Shown piece after piece: positions 10,074 through 19,707 of a DNA stretch of 64,000 nucleotides. How positions within the stretch are numbered: the first letter of the stretch is position 1; each line of letters begins with the position of its first letter. The notes under the pieces were generated by a model. The model searched no databases and had not been told where the DNA came from. It worked only from the letters and a program-made list of their open reading frames with translations. The position numbers and the translations under genes were made by a program. Origin of the DNA: Ostreococcus mediterraneus (taxonomy: Eukaryota > Chlorophyta > Mamiellophyceae > Mamiellales > Bathycoccaceae); contig WMKK01000016.1 in assembly GCA_012295225.1 (NCBI GenBank), forward strand, positions 64,037 through 128,036. Direction: 5' to 3'.

Positions 10074-10775
10074 ATGAGCGACGACGAAGTGAAGAAGGAA
10101 ATCAAAGATGATCACATCAATATCAAGGTTAAGGATATGGTGCGTGTCATGCGGTCGTCGACGACGCGGGCGCGGGCGCGGGCGCAAGAAAAGATTGATG
10201 TGTGTTTAAAAGTGGATTGTTTGACATCACCTGTTGTGGATGCGATCGCGAGATGTGCGCTGACGATGGAGGTGTTGACGCGCGCGTAGGATAACAATGA
10301 GGTGCACTTTAAGGTTCGCCGCACGACCAAGTTCCAAAAGGTGCGTATGGGTGTGTGAGATGGGGTGAATACGAGGCGCGAGCGCCGGGCGCTCGCGTTT
10401 AAAATTTTGAGCGCTCAAACGCGTTTGGCGCGGCGCGTCTTTCGTCGTCTCGAATGTGGGCGCGTGCGCGCTTGAAATAACGTACATGTATACGTATGAT
10501 GTTGTGTATACTCGTGACGTGCTCGCGAGGTGTGGTACTGCGCGTGAGAAGCTGTCTGGTATACGCGGTACGACGAGACTAACGCTCGCCCGCGTCGCCG
10601 CTCGTCACAAACGTAGATTTTCGATGCGTACTGCCAACGTAAGGCGCTCCAACCGAACTCGGTGCGCTTCATTCTCGATGGTGAGCGTTTGCAGCCGAAC
10701 TCGACGCCTGAAGAGGCGGATTTAGAAGATGGAGATTGCATCGACGCGATGATGGAACAAGTCGGCGGTCACTAA
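10074..10775 (+). CDS. SUMO: SUMO ubiquitin-like modifier, three exons
   Basis: Exons 10074-10139, 10290-10340 and 10617-10775 join in phase 0 at both junctions and encode 91 residues. Both donors are GTGCGT; branch motifs CTGAC (intron 1) and CTAAC (intron 2) precede the TAG acceptors. The spliced protein runs from MSDDEVKKEIKDDHINIKV through EVHFKVRRTTKFQK and FDAYCQRKALQPNSVRFI to a C-terminal VGGH. The Gly-Gly pair is the mature conjugation end and only one residue must be trimmed by the SUMO protease. The protein is conjugated to lysines of nuclear proteins. Introns total about 426 nt, longer than the coding part. Confidence 0.95.
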
Positions 10776-10986
10776 ACGGAGACGAGACTCTTAGCGTCGG
10801 GAGCTAGCCAGCACCAGACACGTAGTCCCGCGTATAGACTTCATACATCACACGGAGAGCACACTAGAGAAAGAGAGAGATTACCTTTGTAACGCACGTT
10901 TTGCATGCATTTCACTAAACAAGTTTCCGTTGTATTGAAGACAACATGAGATTCGCGTCCTTTGACTCGAGCTAAAAAACTACACC

Positions 10987-13548
10987 TTATTGGTATTCAG
11001 CCTGCGCGCGCTGCATCTTGCTCTGTCGCGCGCGAAACACATCTTTGACTGGTGGTTTAGCCGACGCCGCCGAACGCGACGCCGCGAGCGCTGGGTCGTC
11101 GATGAGCTCGATGGCTTTCCGTTTTTCCCCACCCTTGTACCCCATCGCCGCGAGGTAGCCTTCGATCGCGCCTTCGCTCAAATCCGTCGCTTGTAACGCG
11201 TCGAGCACGGCTTCGACGCGTGGGGGAGGAAATTTCGCAAATGCTACTGGGCCTGGAAGCGTGGCGAAGAACTTCCCGAGCGCGCCAGGGAGCTTCTTCA
11301 TTCCGCTCGGGGGCGCCGGCGGCGCCTTCTTTCCGGCGCGAGGCGCGCCCGAGGGGGCGATTGGAGGCGGAATAGCCGCCACGACTGCCGCACGCGCGAG
11401 GCGCTCAGAGCGAAGCGTAGCGTAGGAAACGTGTGCAGTCTCCGCGCGGCGTAGTGGCACAACGGCGCCTAGGGATGCGTAGTAATCACAGTATTCTGAC
11501 GTCGCCGGACGAAGATCCATGACGGTGTGCCTGCCAAGTAACGCGTTCAACAAGTTTACTTTGACATCTGTGGCACCAAACGCGGCGTTGCGACGGGATT
11601 CAGCCTTGACGATGGTTTCATACGTCCCATGTGCGCGCTCGAAGGCGATGAACAAATTCCAAACCTCGTGCGATGGTGACTCTTCGAGCGCTCGCTCGAA
11701 GAGCACCCGAGCGTTGGCGACGTCGTTAATCCCAGTCAAAAACTCCGCGTAGCGCTCGACGTACTGCGGCGATGTCAAAAAGTGCTTCAATCCGAGCTCG
11801 AAAATATTTCTCGCCGGTTTATCGCTCTTGTCGTACTGCCACTCGAGCATGGCAGCGGTGGCGTAAATCTCCCACCGACATCCCGGTTGCTTGCGGGCGC
11901 GCATAAACGCCTTTCGACTCGACGTCTGGTCCTCTACCCGTCGGCATGCGCGCACATACTCGCAATACATTAACACCGCGTCTTGAGGCATCGATGTGAC
12001 GTCTTCACCGCGCTCGATAGCCTCTGCGGTGGCGCTTTCGTAGTCGTCGAGTACCGATTCATAAATCGCCTTGCACGCCTCGGCGTTACCGCGCGACTCT
12101 TCAAGATCCGCCACCGCAAATGTGAGCAACGCACAATACGGAAGCGCATCTCTCGCGCGCTGCAAGACCTCCGCGGCATCATCCGTTCGTCCTTCACTGT
12201 CGTGCCAGTGCGCGTATTCGATCCAAAATTCCGGAGTCTCCCCGAGCGACAACCCTGCTAACTCGTACGCGTGCTTGACGCGGTTGAACAACTGCGGCGA
12301 CGGCTCTCCAGGGTTCGCGCCCTCGAGCTTTTGAGGATTTGACTTTTCCATATCAATAATTGCCGCCCATTGTGACGCACACGCTTTGGGGTCTTTAGCT
12401 AAGAGCGCGTACTGCTTGCTAGAGCACTCATGCGCGCCGTGCGACGTCGCGCCGCAAAACGCGCACTCGTGCGTTCGCGGGCATCCGCGACACGCGCCCT
12501 TGTTAAACCCAGCACACACGATGGATGCGCTCGCGTCGGCGCCGGGTTGCGCAGGATTCACACACACCGCCCCGACGACGACGCCTTCGTACGCCTTTTT
12601 GCGCTTCCCGAGCGCTGTCCGCGTAAGTAACAACTTTGGCGCCAAGTCTTGCAACAACGCTCTCGCCAATGCCTTATTCTTCTCATTCTCAAACGCCTCG
12701 TACTCCTTATACACCACATCCAACTTATTCAAAGGCACCATAATCGCACGCTGATAGCATCGTCTCACGACGACATCTCTCGCGCTCTCTGCTTGTTCCG
12801 GCTTCACATCCGCCACAATCAACGTCGCCGGCGCGCGTCGCAAAAATCCGCAATACTCGAGCCAGACATCCGCCGCGTCCGCGTCCTCGCCGACAACATC
12901 CACGCTGTACTCGTACACCGACTTCATCGTCGCCACGCCTTCTTCGCTCGTTATATCATGCGTGCTCGCCATGTAGGCGCAGTATTTCCGCCATAATAAC
13001 GCCGAAGGGCACGGGATGAGACACTTGCCAAAGAGCCCGCGGATCGCGTCGTCGTCTGGCTCGCCCGATGCATTCCTCGTCAGTTCAGCATCAATGTACC
13101 ACTGCCACAGCAACGAAGAGCGTGGACATGCGTCTGTGAGCGCGTCGAACATGGCGCGCGCGGCTGGGATCGGTGCAGCGCGCGCGAGGCGCGCGAGGCG
13201 TTCGAGCGCCGCGGAATCCGACGGATTGGCGCGGACGTGCGCGAGAAACGCGTCGTCGACGTCCATAGAGCTCGATGCATTGAGCGGCGCGGCATCGCTC
13301 GCCATGCTCACAGCGTTTCCTTCGTCATGGTCGTTGCCGTCGGCGTCGTTCGCGGTGACTGGGTCTTCAGCGACGACGGGAGCCGCGTCCTCGGTTGCCT
13401 CTTTTGTCGGCGCGGCTTTCGCCTCTCCGAGCAAGCGCGCGACGAGATCCGCCTTGATTCCGCTCGTATCGAGCCCGGCTGCGGTGCACCGTTCGCGTAA
13501 GTTTGCGACGGTGCACCGCATGAGGGAGTTCTTGGTGTCCTCGCCCAT
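10987..13548 (-). CDS. CstF77/RNA14-like mRNA 3'-end factor with SAP and zinc-knuckle modules
   Basis: An ATG at 13548 in a strong context (ACCATGG) gives 853 residues; a TTG start slightly upstream is not credible. The N-terminus carries a SAP-like motif (CTVANLRERCTAAGLDTSGI, then KADLVARLLG). Most of the rest is HAT-type helical repeats. The region from about residue 400 to 710 (MEKSNPQKLEG, WIEYAHWHDSEGR, RNIFELGLKHF, ARVLFERALEESPSHEVWNLF) matches the Suppressor-of-forked core of CstF77, a scaffold of the cleavage and polyadenylation machinery. At about residues 345-375 there is a compact Cys/His cluster ending in the knuckle CAFCGATSHGAHEC (C-x2-C-x4-H-x4-C). SAP plus knuckle is not the usual CstF77 layout. 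The C-terminus is Pro/Ala-rich with a UBA-like tail. A Prp39-type protein is the main alternative. Confidence 0.78.
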   Translation of the reverse strand: MGEDTKNSLMRCTVANLRERCTAAGLDTSGIKADLVARLLGEAKAAPTKEATEDAAPVVAEDPVTANDADGNDHDEGNAVSMASDAAPLNASSSMDVDDAFLAHVRANPSDSAALERLARLARAAPIPAARAMFDALTDACPRSSLLWQWYIDAELTRNASGEPDDDAIRGLFGKCLIPCPSALLWRKYCAYMASTHDITSEEGVATMKSVYEYSVDVVGEDADAADVWLEYCGFLRRAPATLIVADVKPEQAESARDVVVRRCYQRAIMVPLNKLDVVYKEYEAFENEKNKALARALLQDLAPKLLLTRTALGKRKKAYEGVVVGAVCVNPAQPGADASASIVCAGFNKGACRGCPRTHECAFCGATSHGAHECSSKQYALLAKDPKACASQWAAIIDMEKSNPQKLEGANPGEPSPQLFNRVKHAYELAGLSLGETPEFWIEYAHWHDSEGRTDDAAEVLQRARDALPYCALLTFAVADLEESRGNAEACKAIYESVLDDYESATAEAIERGEDVTSMPQDAVLMYCEYVRACRRVEDQTSSRKAFMRARKQPGCRWEIYATAAMLEWQYDKSDKPARNIFELGLKHFLTSPQYVERYAEFLTGINDVANARVLFERALEESPSHEVWNLFIAFERAHGTYETIVKAESRRNAAFGATDVKVNLLNALLGRHTVMDLRPATSEYCDYYASLGAVVPLRRAETAHVSYATLRSERLARAAVVAAIPPPIAPSGAPRAGKKAPPAPPSGMKKLPGALGKFFATLPGPVAFAKFPPPRVEAVLDALQATDLSEGAIEGYLAAMGYKGGEKRKAIELIDDPALAASRSAASAKPPVKDVFRARQSKMQRAQAEYQ

Positions 13549-13631
13549 GGTGCGTGACGTTTTGAGGACGATTACGCCGACGGCTAAAACGGCGTCCAAC
13601 TCATCAATTCATTTAATTTGATTTACACGCA

Positions 13632-13751
13632 CGCTCGTGGTCTCAAGCCCGAATCCACGCCCGAATATTCGGAAGACAAGGTTTCATTTATGCGCATCTT
13701 GCGCGCGCTCGTGGTCTCGAGCCCGAATCCACGCCCGAATATTCGGAAGAC
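13632..13751. repeat. 46-bp direct repeat, two copies, spacing 74 bp
   Basis: Bases 13632-13677 and 13706-13751 are the same 46 bases with a single mismatch (CTCAAG versus CTCGAG). The second copy is coding sequence for the last residues of MLH3 (minus strand), and the first copy lies just past the MLH3 stop, about 84 bp from the start of the CstF77-like gene. A tandem duplication of the 74-bp unit covering the MLH3 end is the simplest reading. Confidence 0.95.
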
Positions 13752-15819
13752 TGTCCGCGACGCCGCCGCTCGATGTCGAGCTCGCGACCACCCGCGCGAG
13801 CGGTGCCACCGTCGGCCGTCCGTGCGCGCACGCGAACGGCATCGCGGTCAATTTAAGCGCGCCAATAATAATCTCACATTCAGATTTCGATAGCGTGTCG
13901 CCAAACATGATTGCACCCCGACACGCTTTGCTCGCGAGGAGTCGATGAAGCGCGCGCGGCGGTTGACTCGACTGCGACGTCGTCGACGCCAACTGATCGA
14001 TAAACTCTCTCAACGCGTCTCCACCGAGCGCGGTGCCTCGAATCGTCGGCAAGCGCGTCAAATGCACTTCATACTCGCGTTCGGAATGCGCGTCGATCCA
14101 ATCCCACCCCCATCGACGCACGATGTCTGCGTTGGCGTGAAGCTGCGCGTGCTCAAACGCCGAAAGCGGCGTCGGCCACGGCGTGCGCGCGTCCTCCACG
14201 GGCACATCAGGGCTCATCAACACGCGCGCCCACAATTCTTCGAGCGATATGCGTTCATCCGCGGCGTGCTGGTCGAACGCGACGATGAGATCGCCACGCA
14301 AGACGGTGACGATGAATTTGTCGCCAACTTGAGCGACGATTCGAGCATCCGTTAAATCGCTCGCGTCTAGCGATGCCGGTGGCTTAAACATCGACGACGA
14401 CGCGAGCGCATCGACGGATACTATTGGAAGCTCGGAAGCCGCAGTAAATGCGGGATTTGACCACGTTTCGAGCGCGTGCGCGGCGGTCGTCGGTTGACGA
14501 AGCGCAGACGACGACGCGAACGGTCCGTCGGCGGAGAGCCGACGAAGCGTCGATCGAGCAAACGGTCCGTCGGCTGGAGCGCAACACGCGCATCGGTCGC
14601 GTTTGGACCCACCTGGATTATTGTGTTGGTTTTGCCCCTCCTGCTGCTGTTTTTGCGGCTGCTGCTCTGTCGCAGCGGCGTCATCGTCATCGTCGTCGTC
14701 GCGAACGGGCCAACAATCATCCGCGTCGACGACGGCGCGCTTCACGTGCTCGAGCGCGACGTCCAATCGCGCAAACCAAAGTAACGTCTCATCCACATCC
14801 TGCGTCACGCACACACCATCGTGCGGACACGCGATGGAAATCAAAAACCCCGCGTATCCTTTCCCGTGCGACTTGCGCGCCCCGTCGCCTAAAAACGCAT
14901 CGGCTTCGTACTGAATTAACGCGCGATGCAACGCGTTGCTCGCGCCTCGAATCCGCTCGCCGTTGACGTACACGTACTGTAATTCCCTCGATCCAAGCCG
15001 ACGATTCGCCGCCGAGACGTACCCACGAATCTCATACGCCCCATCATCGCTGGTATAATCCACTAAACGCAACGACCGCGCGACGTCGTCGCCAAACGCC
15101 AAACGTAACCCATCCAACACCGACGTTCGATTGCCCGCGATTCGATCGACGTCGACGCCGTCGCAGCGCGCGCGAATCGCCAAATACGGCGTCATCAACG
15201 CTGCGTGGAACACCACTCGGCGGATATCAGCAATTTCTTGTGTGCGTCGTTCGCGCATCCGATGTAGGGCGAGGATGTTGTTGCACGCGAACGCGCGTAA
15301 GGTTACGTCCGCGCCGGTTCGATCGCGGTGTCTGTTCGTATCGCGCGTCGTAATCACGCGCTCATCAGCATTCTCATCGGTGTCATCGGCGTCGGCGTCG
15401 TTCGCGAACGCCGCGGCGCGGACGCGAGAGATATACGTGTCCATTTCCCCCCGCCGGCGCGTGCGCACGATGACTTCGGCGCACGCGTGCGATACCATTC
15501 GAATCGTATCCTCGCGCGCGACAGCCGCGCCGTCATCGTCACATCCGAGACGCACGCCATCGCCGTCGTCGCGCACGCGCACCCACGCGCCATCGCACGT
15601 TGTGGCTAACGACGATGCAGTATTTTCATGATCGTCGCGCCGATCGTCGCAGAACGCGCAATCGACGGCGACGTCGCGCGCACCGCTCGCGATAGCGTCG
15701 CGGATGAACGCATCGATGACGACGTGCATGGACCCACCACGCGTGGCGACGCCAGCACGCATGCGCGCACGATCTCGCGCGGGTAACGCGCGGATGCGAT
15801 GGAGATAATTTTCGTGCAT
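13684..15819 (-). CDS. MLH3: MLH3-like MutL protein with eroded ATPase motifs
   Basis: The ATG at 15819 yields 711 residues; the open frame upstream is Arg-rich noise overlapping the divergent gene. MLH3 pairs with MLH1 and acts as a nuclease in meiotic crossover and mismatch repair. The C-terminal half is clear: endonuclease metal motif DQHAADERISLE (fits DQHAx2Ex4E, about residue 514), SKACRGAIMFGDTLSKSECE, and CAHGRPTVAPL. The transducer-like middle includes YVYVNGERIRG and LIQYEA. The N-terminal GHKL ATPase is poor: motif I reads VVIDAFIRDAIASGA without the catalytic Glu and Mg-binding Asn expected there, motif II DDGDGV is kept, and the GFRGEAL motif is not found. A long acidic/Gln-rich linker separates the halves. 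The gene is short for MLH3 (often over 1000 residues). An upstream exon supplying part of the ATPase is possible but not seen. Confidence 0.85.
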   Translation of the reverse strand: MHENYLHRIRALPARDRARMRAGVATRGGSMHVVIDAFIRDAIASGARDVAVDCAFCDDRRDDHENTASSLATTCDGAWVRVRDDGDGVRLGCDDDGAAVAREDTIRMVSHACAEVIVRTRRRGEMDTYISRVRAAAFANDADADDTDENADERVITTRDTNRHRDRTGADVTLRAFACNNILALHRMRERRTQEIADIRRVVFHAALMTPYLAIRARCDGVDVDRIAGNRTSVLDGLRLAFGDDVARSLRLVDYTSDDGAYEIRGYVSAANRRLGSRELQYVYVNGERIRGASNALHRALIQYEADAFLGDGARKSHGKGYAGFLISIACPHDGVCVTQDVDETLLWFARLDVALEHVKRAVVDADDCWPVRDDDDDDDAAATEQQPQKQQQEGQNQHNNPGGSKRDRCACCAPADGPFARSTLRRLSADGPFASSSALRQPTTAAHALETWSNPAFTAASELPIVSVDALASSSMFKPPASLDASDLTDARIVAQVGDKFIVTVLRGDLIVAFDQHAADERISLEELWARVLMSPDVPVEDARTPWPTPLSAFEHAQLHANADIVRRWGWDWIDAHSEREYEVHLTRLPTIRGTALGGDALREFIDQLASTTSQSSQPPRALHRLLASKACRGAIMFGDTLSKSECEIIIGALKLTAMPFACAHGRPTVAPLARVVASSTSSGGVADSLPNIRAWIRARDHERAQDAHK

Positions 15820-16011
15820 CTGCTTCGCGCGCGATGTGGCGCGAGTGGCGGAGTGACGCGCGAGAGATTGGGCGTTGGGTGATGCGTCGTCGCATCGGTG
15901 GGTGCGGTGGCGTTTTGAACAAGTCGCGTCACAATCGCGCGCGTGTGCGCCGTGACGGCGATCGAACGCGGTCGGCGGGACGACGGGCGCGCGGGGCGTG
16001 TGGTGCGCGGC

Positions 16012-17400
16012 ATGTCTACGCTTCGCGAGCGCATGCGGGACGCCGCGAGGACCGCGGCGGCGGCGGTTAGACGAGAGGATGATGATGCGCTCGGCGGTGA
16101 TGTCTTCGCTTCGACGACGCCGAATGCGCGCGCGATGCGCGGCTCGTCGGGGTGGAACGCGTCGACGCGCATGCGTGTGATGGATAAGCCTGCGGCGGCG
16201 GTGATGACGCCGACGAGGGGTGAAGAGGAGGATGCGGCGAGGCGCGCGCGACGGCGCTGGCGCGCCGAGTTTGACCGCGTCAAGGCGGACAAGCTCGCGT
16301 CGGATGCGTCGCCGACGACGACGCAACAACGACAGGAAGAGCGCGTGGTTCGTGTGTGGGGCGATGCGGTGACGACGTCGATGACGAGACGGCGGGCGCA
16401 GAAGGACGGGTATAGAGGCGCCGAGCCGACGACGTCGGCGACGCCGACGTCGGCGTCGTTAAAGGAAAAGTTTCAGCGAACGGTTCGCGAGCGCGATGAG
16501 GCGCGCGCGCGCGTAGATGCGATGCGGCTTGAAAGTGAGAGCGTGGTCACCACGCACGAGGCGCCGGCGGCGGCGGCGATGGATGATGGGGGCGACGTCG
16601 AGCGCGAGGTGTTGCAGATTTTACGCGAAGTCGTACAGGAGACGAATCGAGCCACCGTCTCGGCAGCGGCAGCACCGGCGGTGACACCAGCGTCCAAGTT
16701 AGTAAATATAGCAGCCCCGGTGGTTTCGTCATCGCCAGTGCCTTCATCGCCGTTGAGGGCGCGATCGTTGGATGCCAAGATGGATTATTCAAACGCGCGT
16801 CGCTCGCGACAGAGCGGGCGCCTCGAGAAGAAATCGAGAGAAGAAATCTGCGCCTTGGCGTTGGCGCATGTCAAGCAGCGGCAAATAACTTGGAGAACTA
16901 TCGCCACGATTATCGTCGCCATCGTGGCCGTTATCGCCGGACTCGCGCGGCGGCGACTGCCAGTCGTCGAGACGACTGACGAGCGACGGTTCAAATGTCC
17001 CGAGTTTGTTTCAAACAACGTCCTAGAAGAAGCGCTCGAGCCGTCGTGGCGTTCCGCGCTCGAAGACGCGCGCGCGACGCACGACGCGCACATCGCGCGC
17101 GGCGACGCGCTCGGAGCGAAAACCATTCGCGCGCACAGCAAACGCGCGCGCGACGCGCAGCGCGCGCTCGGCGCCCTCAACGCCGACATCGAGCGCTTCT
17201 TCGCCTCCGTCTCCGCTGACGCAGACACACGTTCACGAACAACGCCCGACACCACCGCCGACACCACCACCACTGACACCACCACCGCCGCCGACCGCGC
17301 GCGCGTCAAGTTCGCGGTCGCCCGCGCCCGCGCGCTCGCCCGCGCCGCCGACGCCTTCGACGCCCTCCGCGTCCTCCTCGCCGACGACGCACCCTTGTAA
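16012..17400 (+). CDS. Unknown single-span membrane protein with coiled-coil regions
   Basis: The ATG at 16012 gives 462 residues; the gene is divergent from MLH3 with 192 bp between starts. I do not recognise a family. The N-terminal 280 residues are Arg/Ala/Thr-rich and include helical stretches such as SLKEKFQRTVRERDEARARV and VEREVLQILREVVQET. One hydrophobic segment is near residue 315 (WRTIATIIVAIVAVIAGLA). After it comes a region with two cysteines-flanking motifs absent, but helical and Ala/Arg/Asp-rich (SALEDARATHDAHIARGDAL), ending in a Thr/Asp repeat and another Ala/Arg helix. The layout, a long basic coil, one span and a helical lumenal domain, would fit a nuclear-envelope or ER tether, but that is only a guess. 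Confidence 0.7.
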   Translation: MSTLRERMRDAARTAAAAVRREDDDALGGDVFASTTPNARAMRGSSGWNASTRMRVMDKPAAAVMTPTRGEEEDAARRARRRWRAEFDRVKADKLASDASPTTTQQRQEERVVRVWGDAVTTSMTRRRAQKDGYRGAEPTTSATPTSASLKEKFQRTVRERDEARARVDAMRLESESVVTTHEAPAAAAMDDGGDVEREVLQILREVVQETNRATVSAAAAPAVTPASKLVNIAAPVVSSSPVPSSPLRARSLDAKMDYSNARRSRQSGRLEKKSREEICALALAHVKQRQITWRTIATIIVAIVAVIAGLARRRLPVVETTDERRFKCPEFVSNNVLEEALEPSWRSALEDARATHDAHIARGDALGAKTIRAHSKRARDAQRALGALNADIERFFASVSADADTRSRTTPDTTADTTTTDTTTAADRARVKFAVARARALARAADAFDALRVLLADDAPL

Positions 17401-18179
17401 CACGACGATACTATTTCTCAACACACAACGCCACCGACGCCGACGCCGCGACGACGACATCCTCCTCCGACGAAGCACCGACGCGACGCTCGTTGTGTGT
17501 GTGAGATATTTTTCGCGGGAGCGCGGGCGTGTGCTGACGTGTATACTAAAAACACATCATAGATCACAACCACCTCACACTACGACATCATCCACCACGT
17601 GTGGTGATTTTCACCCCGAAAAGGACGAACACCCATCCGCCACTGATGGTCATGAACTCATATTTAATCCATCATAACGCAGATAGTCGAATTATATAGA
17701 GATTGGGGTGCGCCGCCAGCGCACACCCGGAAGTACACACCTATAAATCCACCACATAGTGTTATATCCCCCACACTAGTGTCAAGGAATATCCCGATCA
17801 AAAAGTGACGTTGCCTCGTGCCGACGCGCGGCATTCGTTCGCGCGCGAGTGCGACCGACGACGTTCGCGCGCGTGCGTCCGCGCGCCACCGAGCGCGTGC
17901 GTGGAGTGCACATACATATACACGTTCGACCACCGTCGACGGCTGCGCGATAAACCATCATCGCGCACACAACCGTGAGAAATATCTTTGCGAGCAATCC
18001 CCAAAAAGCGTCGAGGCGCTTTTTCGACGATTTGCGCGTTCGATTGCGTCGGCGTGCGAGTCGTCGATCGCGCGAGCGAACACGCGTAGCGTGGGTATAT
18101 ATATAGAATATATATATACGCATTCGTTTCAGTGCACGCACGCGCGAGGAGCGAGGCGCGGAGGCACAGAGGCACGCGC
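17401..18179. other. Gap and promoter/5' leader region of the CCCH gene
   Basis: No convincing gene was found in these 779 bases. The stretch 17540-17810 is poorer in G and C than its surroundings. From about 17820 the sequence becomes GC-rich again and leads to the ATG at 18180. An AT-only inverted repeat at 18095-18119 lies about 60 bp upstream of that ATG and could contain a TATA box. Confidence 0.5.
18095..18119 (+). promoter_or_regulatory. TATA-rich inverted repeat upstream of CCCH gene
   Basis: Two 11-base arms (GTATATATATA and its complement) are separated by GAA. It stands alone as an AT block in GC-rich DNA, about 60 bp before the start codon, which suits a core promoter, though it may be a simple dinucleotide repeat. 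Confidence 0.4.
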
Positions 18180-19707
18180 ATGGAGCACGCATCGGGGATG
18201 TTGACCCCGCCCGCGGGCGGCGTGGCGCGCGGGCCGACGCCGCCACCGACGCTCGCGAACGCGCAGACGCTCGCTGGGGCGTACGATATGATGATGCAAG
18301 GTTCTTTGGTTTCGCCCACGGCGTCGCCGCCGCCGGCGGGCGCGGGCGCGGGGAAAGGGATCGCGAATGCCCAGTGCGGGTTCGTGGATGAGCGCGGGAG
18401 CAACGCGAGCAGCACGGATTCGTTGCGCGTTCGCGAAACGTGTCGAGATTTTTTAAAGGTACGCGTGGGTTTAGGGTGATGAAGTCGTAGATGTGGTTAT
18501 GTTTGAGCGTATTGGCGCGATTGCGAGGGCGTTTGGGGGTGCATAGCGCGATGGTGAGGTCGGAAGGTTTACGCGCGGGACAAAAAGTGTGCCTTGAAAA
18601 GCGCTCAGGGATGACTGACTGACGGCGCTCGTTGTATGTGTATGTAGGGTGCTTGCTTTCGGGATAATTGTCGATACGCGCACGATGCGGCGGAGGGTGC
18701 GGCGGTGCCTGTGCAGGTGAGTTTTGCGCGTTCGCGACTTTGGACGATGTGGACGCGCGCGCGTCTTCGCTCGCGCTCGCGAAGACACGAGACGAGGTTT
18801 CCGTCGACGCTCGCTTTGAAGACGTATATATATACTGACATTGATGCGCTTTTTTCGTTTCTTTTCACAGACAACACAACCTGTGTGCAGGGATTATCAG
18901 AATGGACGCTGCTTCCGCGCGTCGTGCCGATTCTATCACGGCACGAGCGCCGAACAGTCGACGGCGCAAATTGGGCAAAACACAGTGTCGCAAATGTTCA
19001 ACAACGCGCAAGCGATGTACGGCATGGGTCACATCGGTGCACATGGGGCGATGAAGAACCCGCAGTTGCACTTGATGAATCGTACGATGAATCTGCAAAA
19101 TGGTTTCGACGGTGCCCCGGTTGGATTTGATCAGACGCAGTTTGGACAAAACCTGACGCTAGATCAAGCCGTGTTTTTGCAAGCCGCCGTGGCCAACGGG
19201 GCGTACGACTCGAACCATATGCTCACAGCCGCCGCAATGGCGAGCGAAATTTTACGCCGAAGTGGCGCTTCGCAAGCTGCAACTGGGAATGGGTTTGATT
19301 TTAGTTGGATGACGGCGCAGCAGCAAATGGCTGCCGCCGCGGCTGCCGCAGCGGCAGCCGCGAGCGGAGGAGACGCGTCAAACAACATGTATAACAATGG
19401 GAACAATACGATTCACATGCAGCAGCACTACGCAAGCGTGGTTAATAATGGCAGCGAAATGATGAATGAGAACGGCGGTTACGTTCCTCAAACATCCATG
19501 AATATCCCTACTAACGCAGCTCCGTCGCAATATTCATCCTGGCCTCCTCAGACGGCTGGCTTTCTCGGCGCCGAACGCCAGCAGTCTAAATCGAGTGACA
19601 TCTCGGCCCTTCCCGACTCCTTGGTCGACTCCGATCTCGCATCGAGTATCGACTTGACGTCGTTTCACACCGAGTATGCCGGTTTCGGCAGCGGTACTTG
19701 GTCCTAG
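18180..19707 (+). CDS. Tandem CCCH zinc-finger RNA-binding protein, three exons
   Basis: Exons 18180-18458, 18648-18716 and 18871-19707 join in phase 0 and encode 394 residues. The first intron cuts through finger 1. Both fingers have spacing C-x7-C-x4-C-x3-H: CRDFLKGACFRDNCRYAH (across exons 1 and 2) and CRDYQNGRCFRASCRFYH (exon 3). Paired fingers of this kind resemble muscleblind-type RNA-binding proteins that govern splicing or mRNA stability. The N-terminus is Pro/Ala/Gly-rich; the C-terminal part is Gln/Asn/Met-rich with a run of alanines (about 19330-19365), typical of low-complexity RNA-granule proteins. Intron 1 has CTGAC repeats near its acceptor. Muscleblind orthology is a guess; the CCCH assignment is solid. 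Confidence 0.88.

Noticed and set aside
13549-13599. Longer N-terminus for the CstF77-like gene
   Set aside because: The upstream start would be TTG; the ATG at 13548 has a strong context.
15820-16329. Arg-rich extension of the MLH3 frame
   Set aside because: It is compositionally biased noise that runs through the promoter into the divergent gene.
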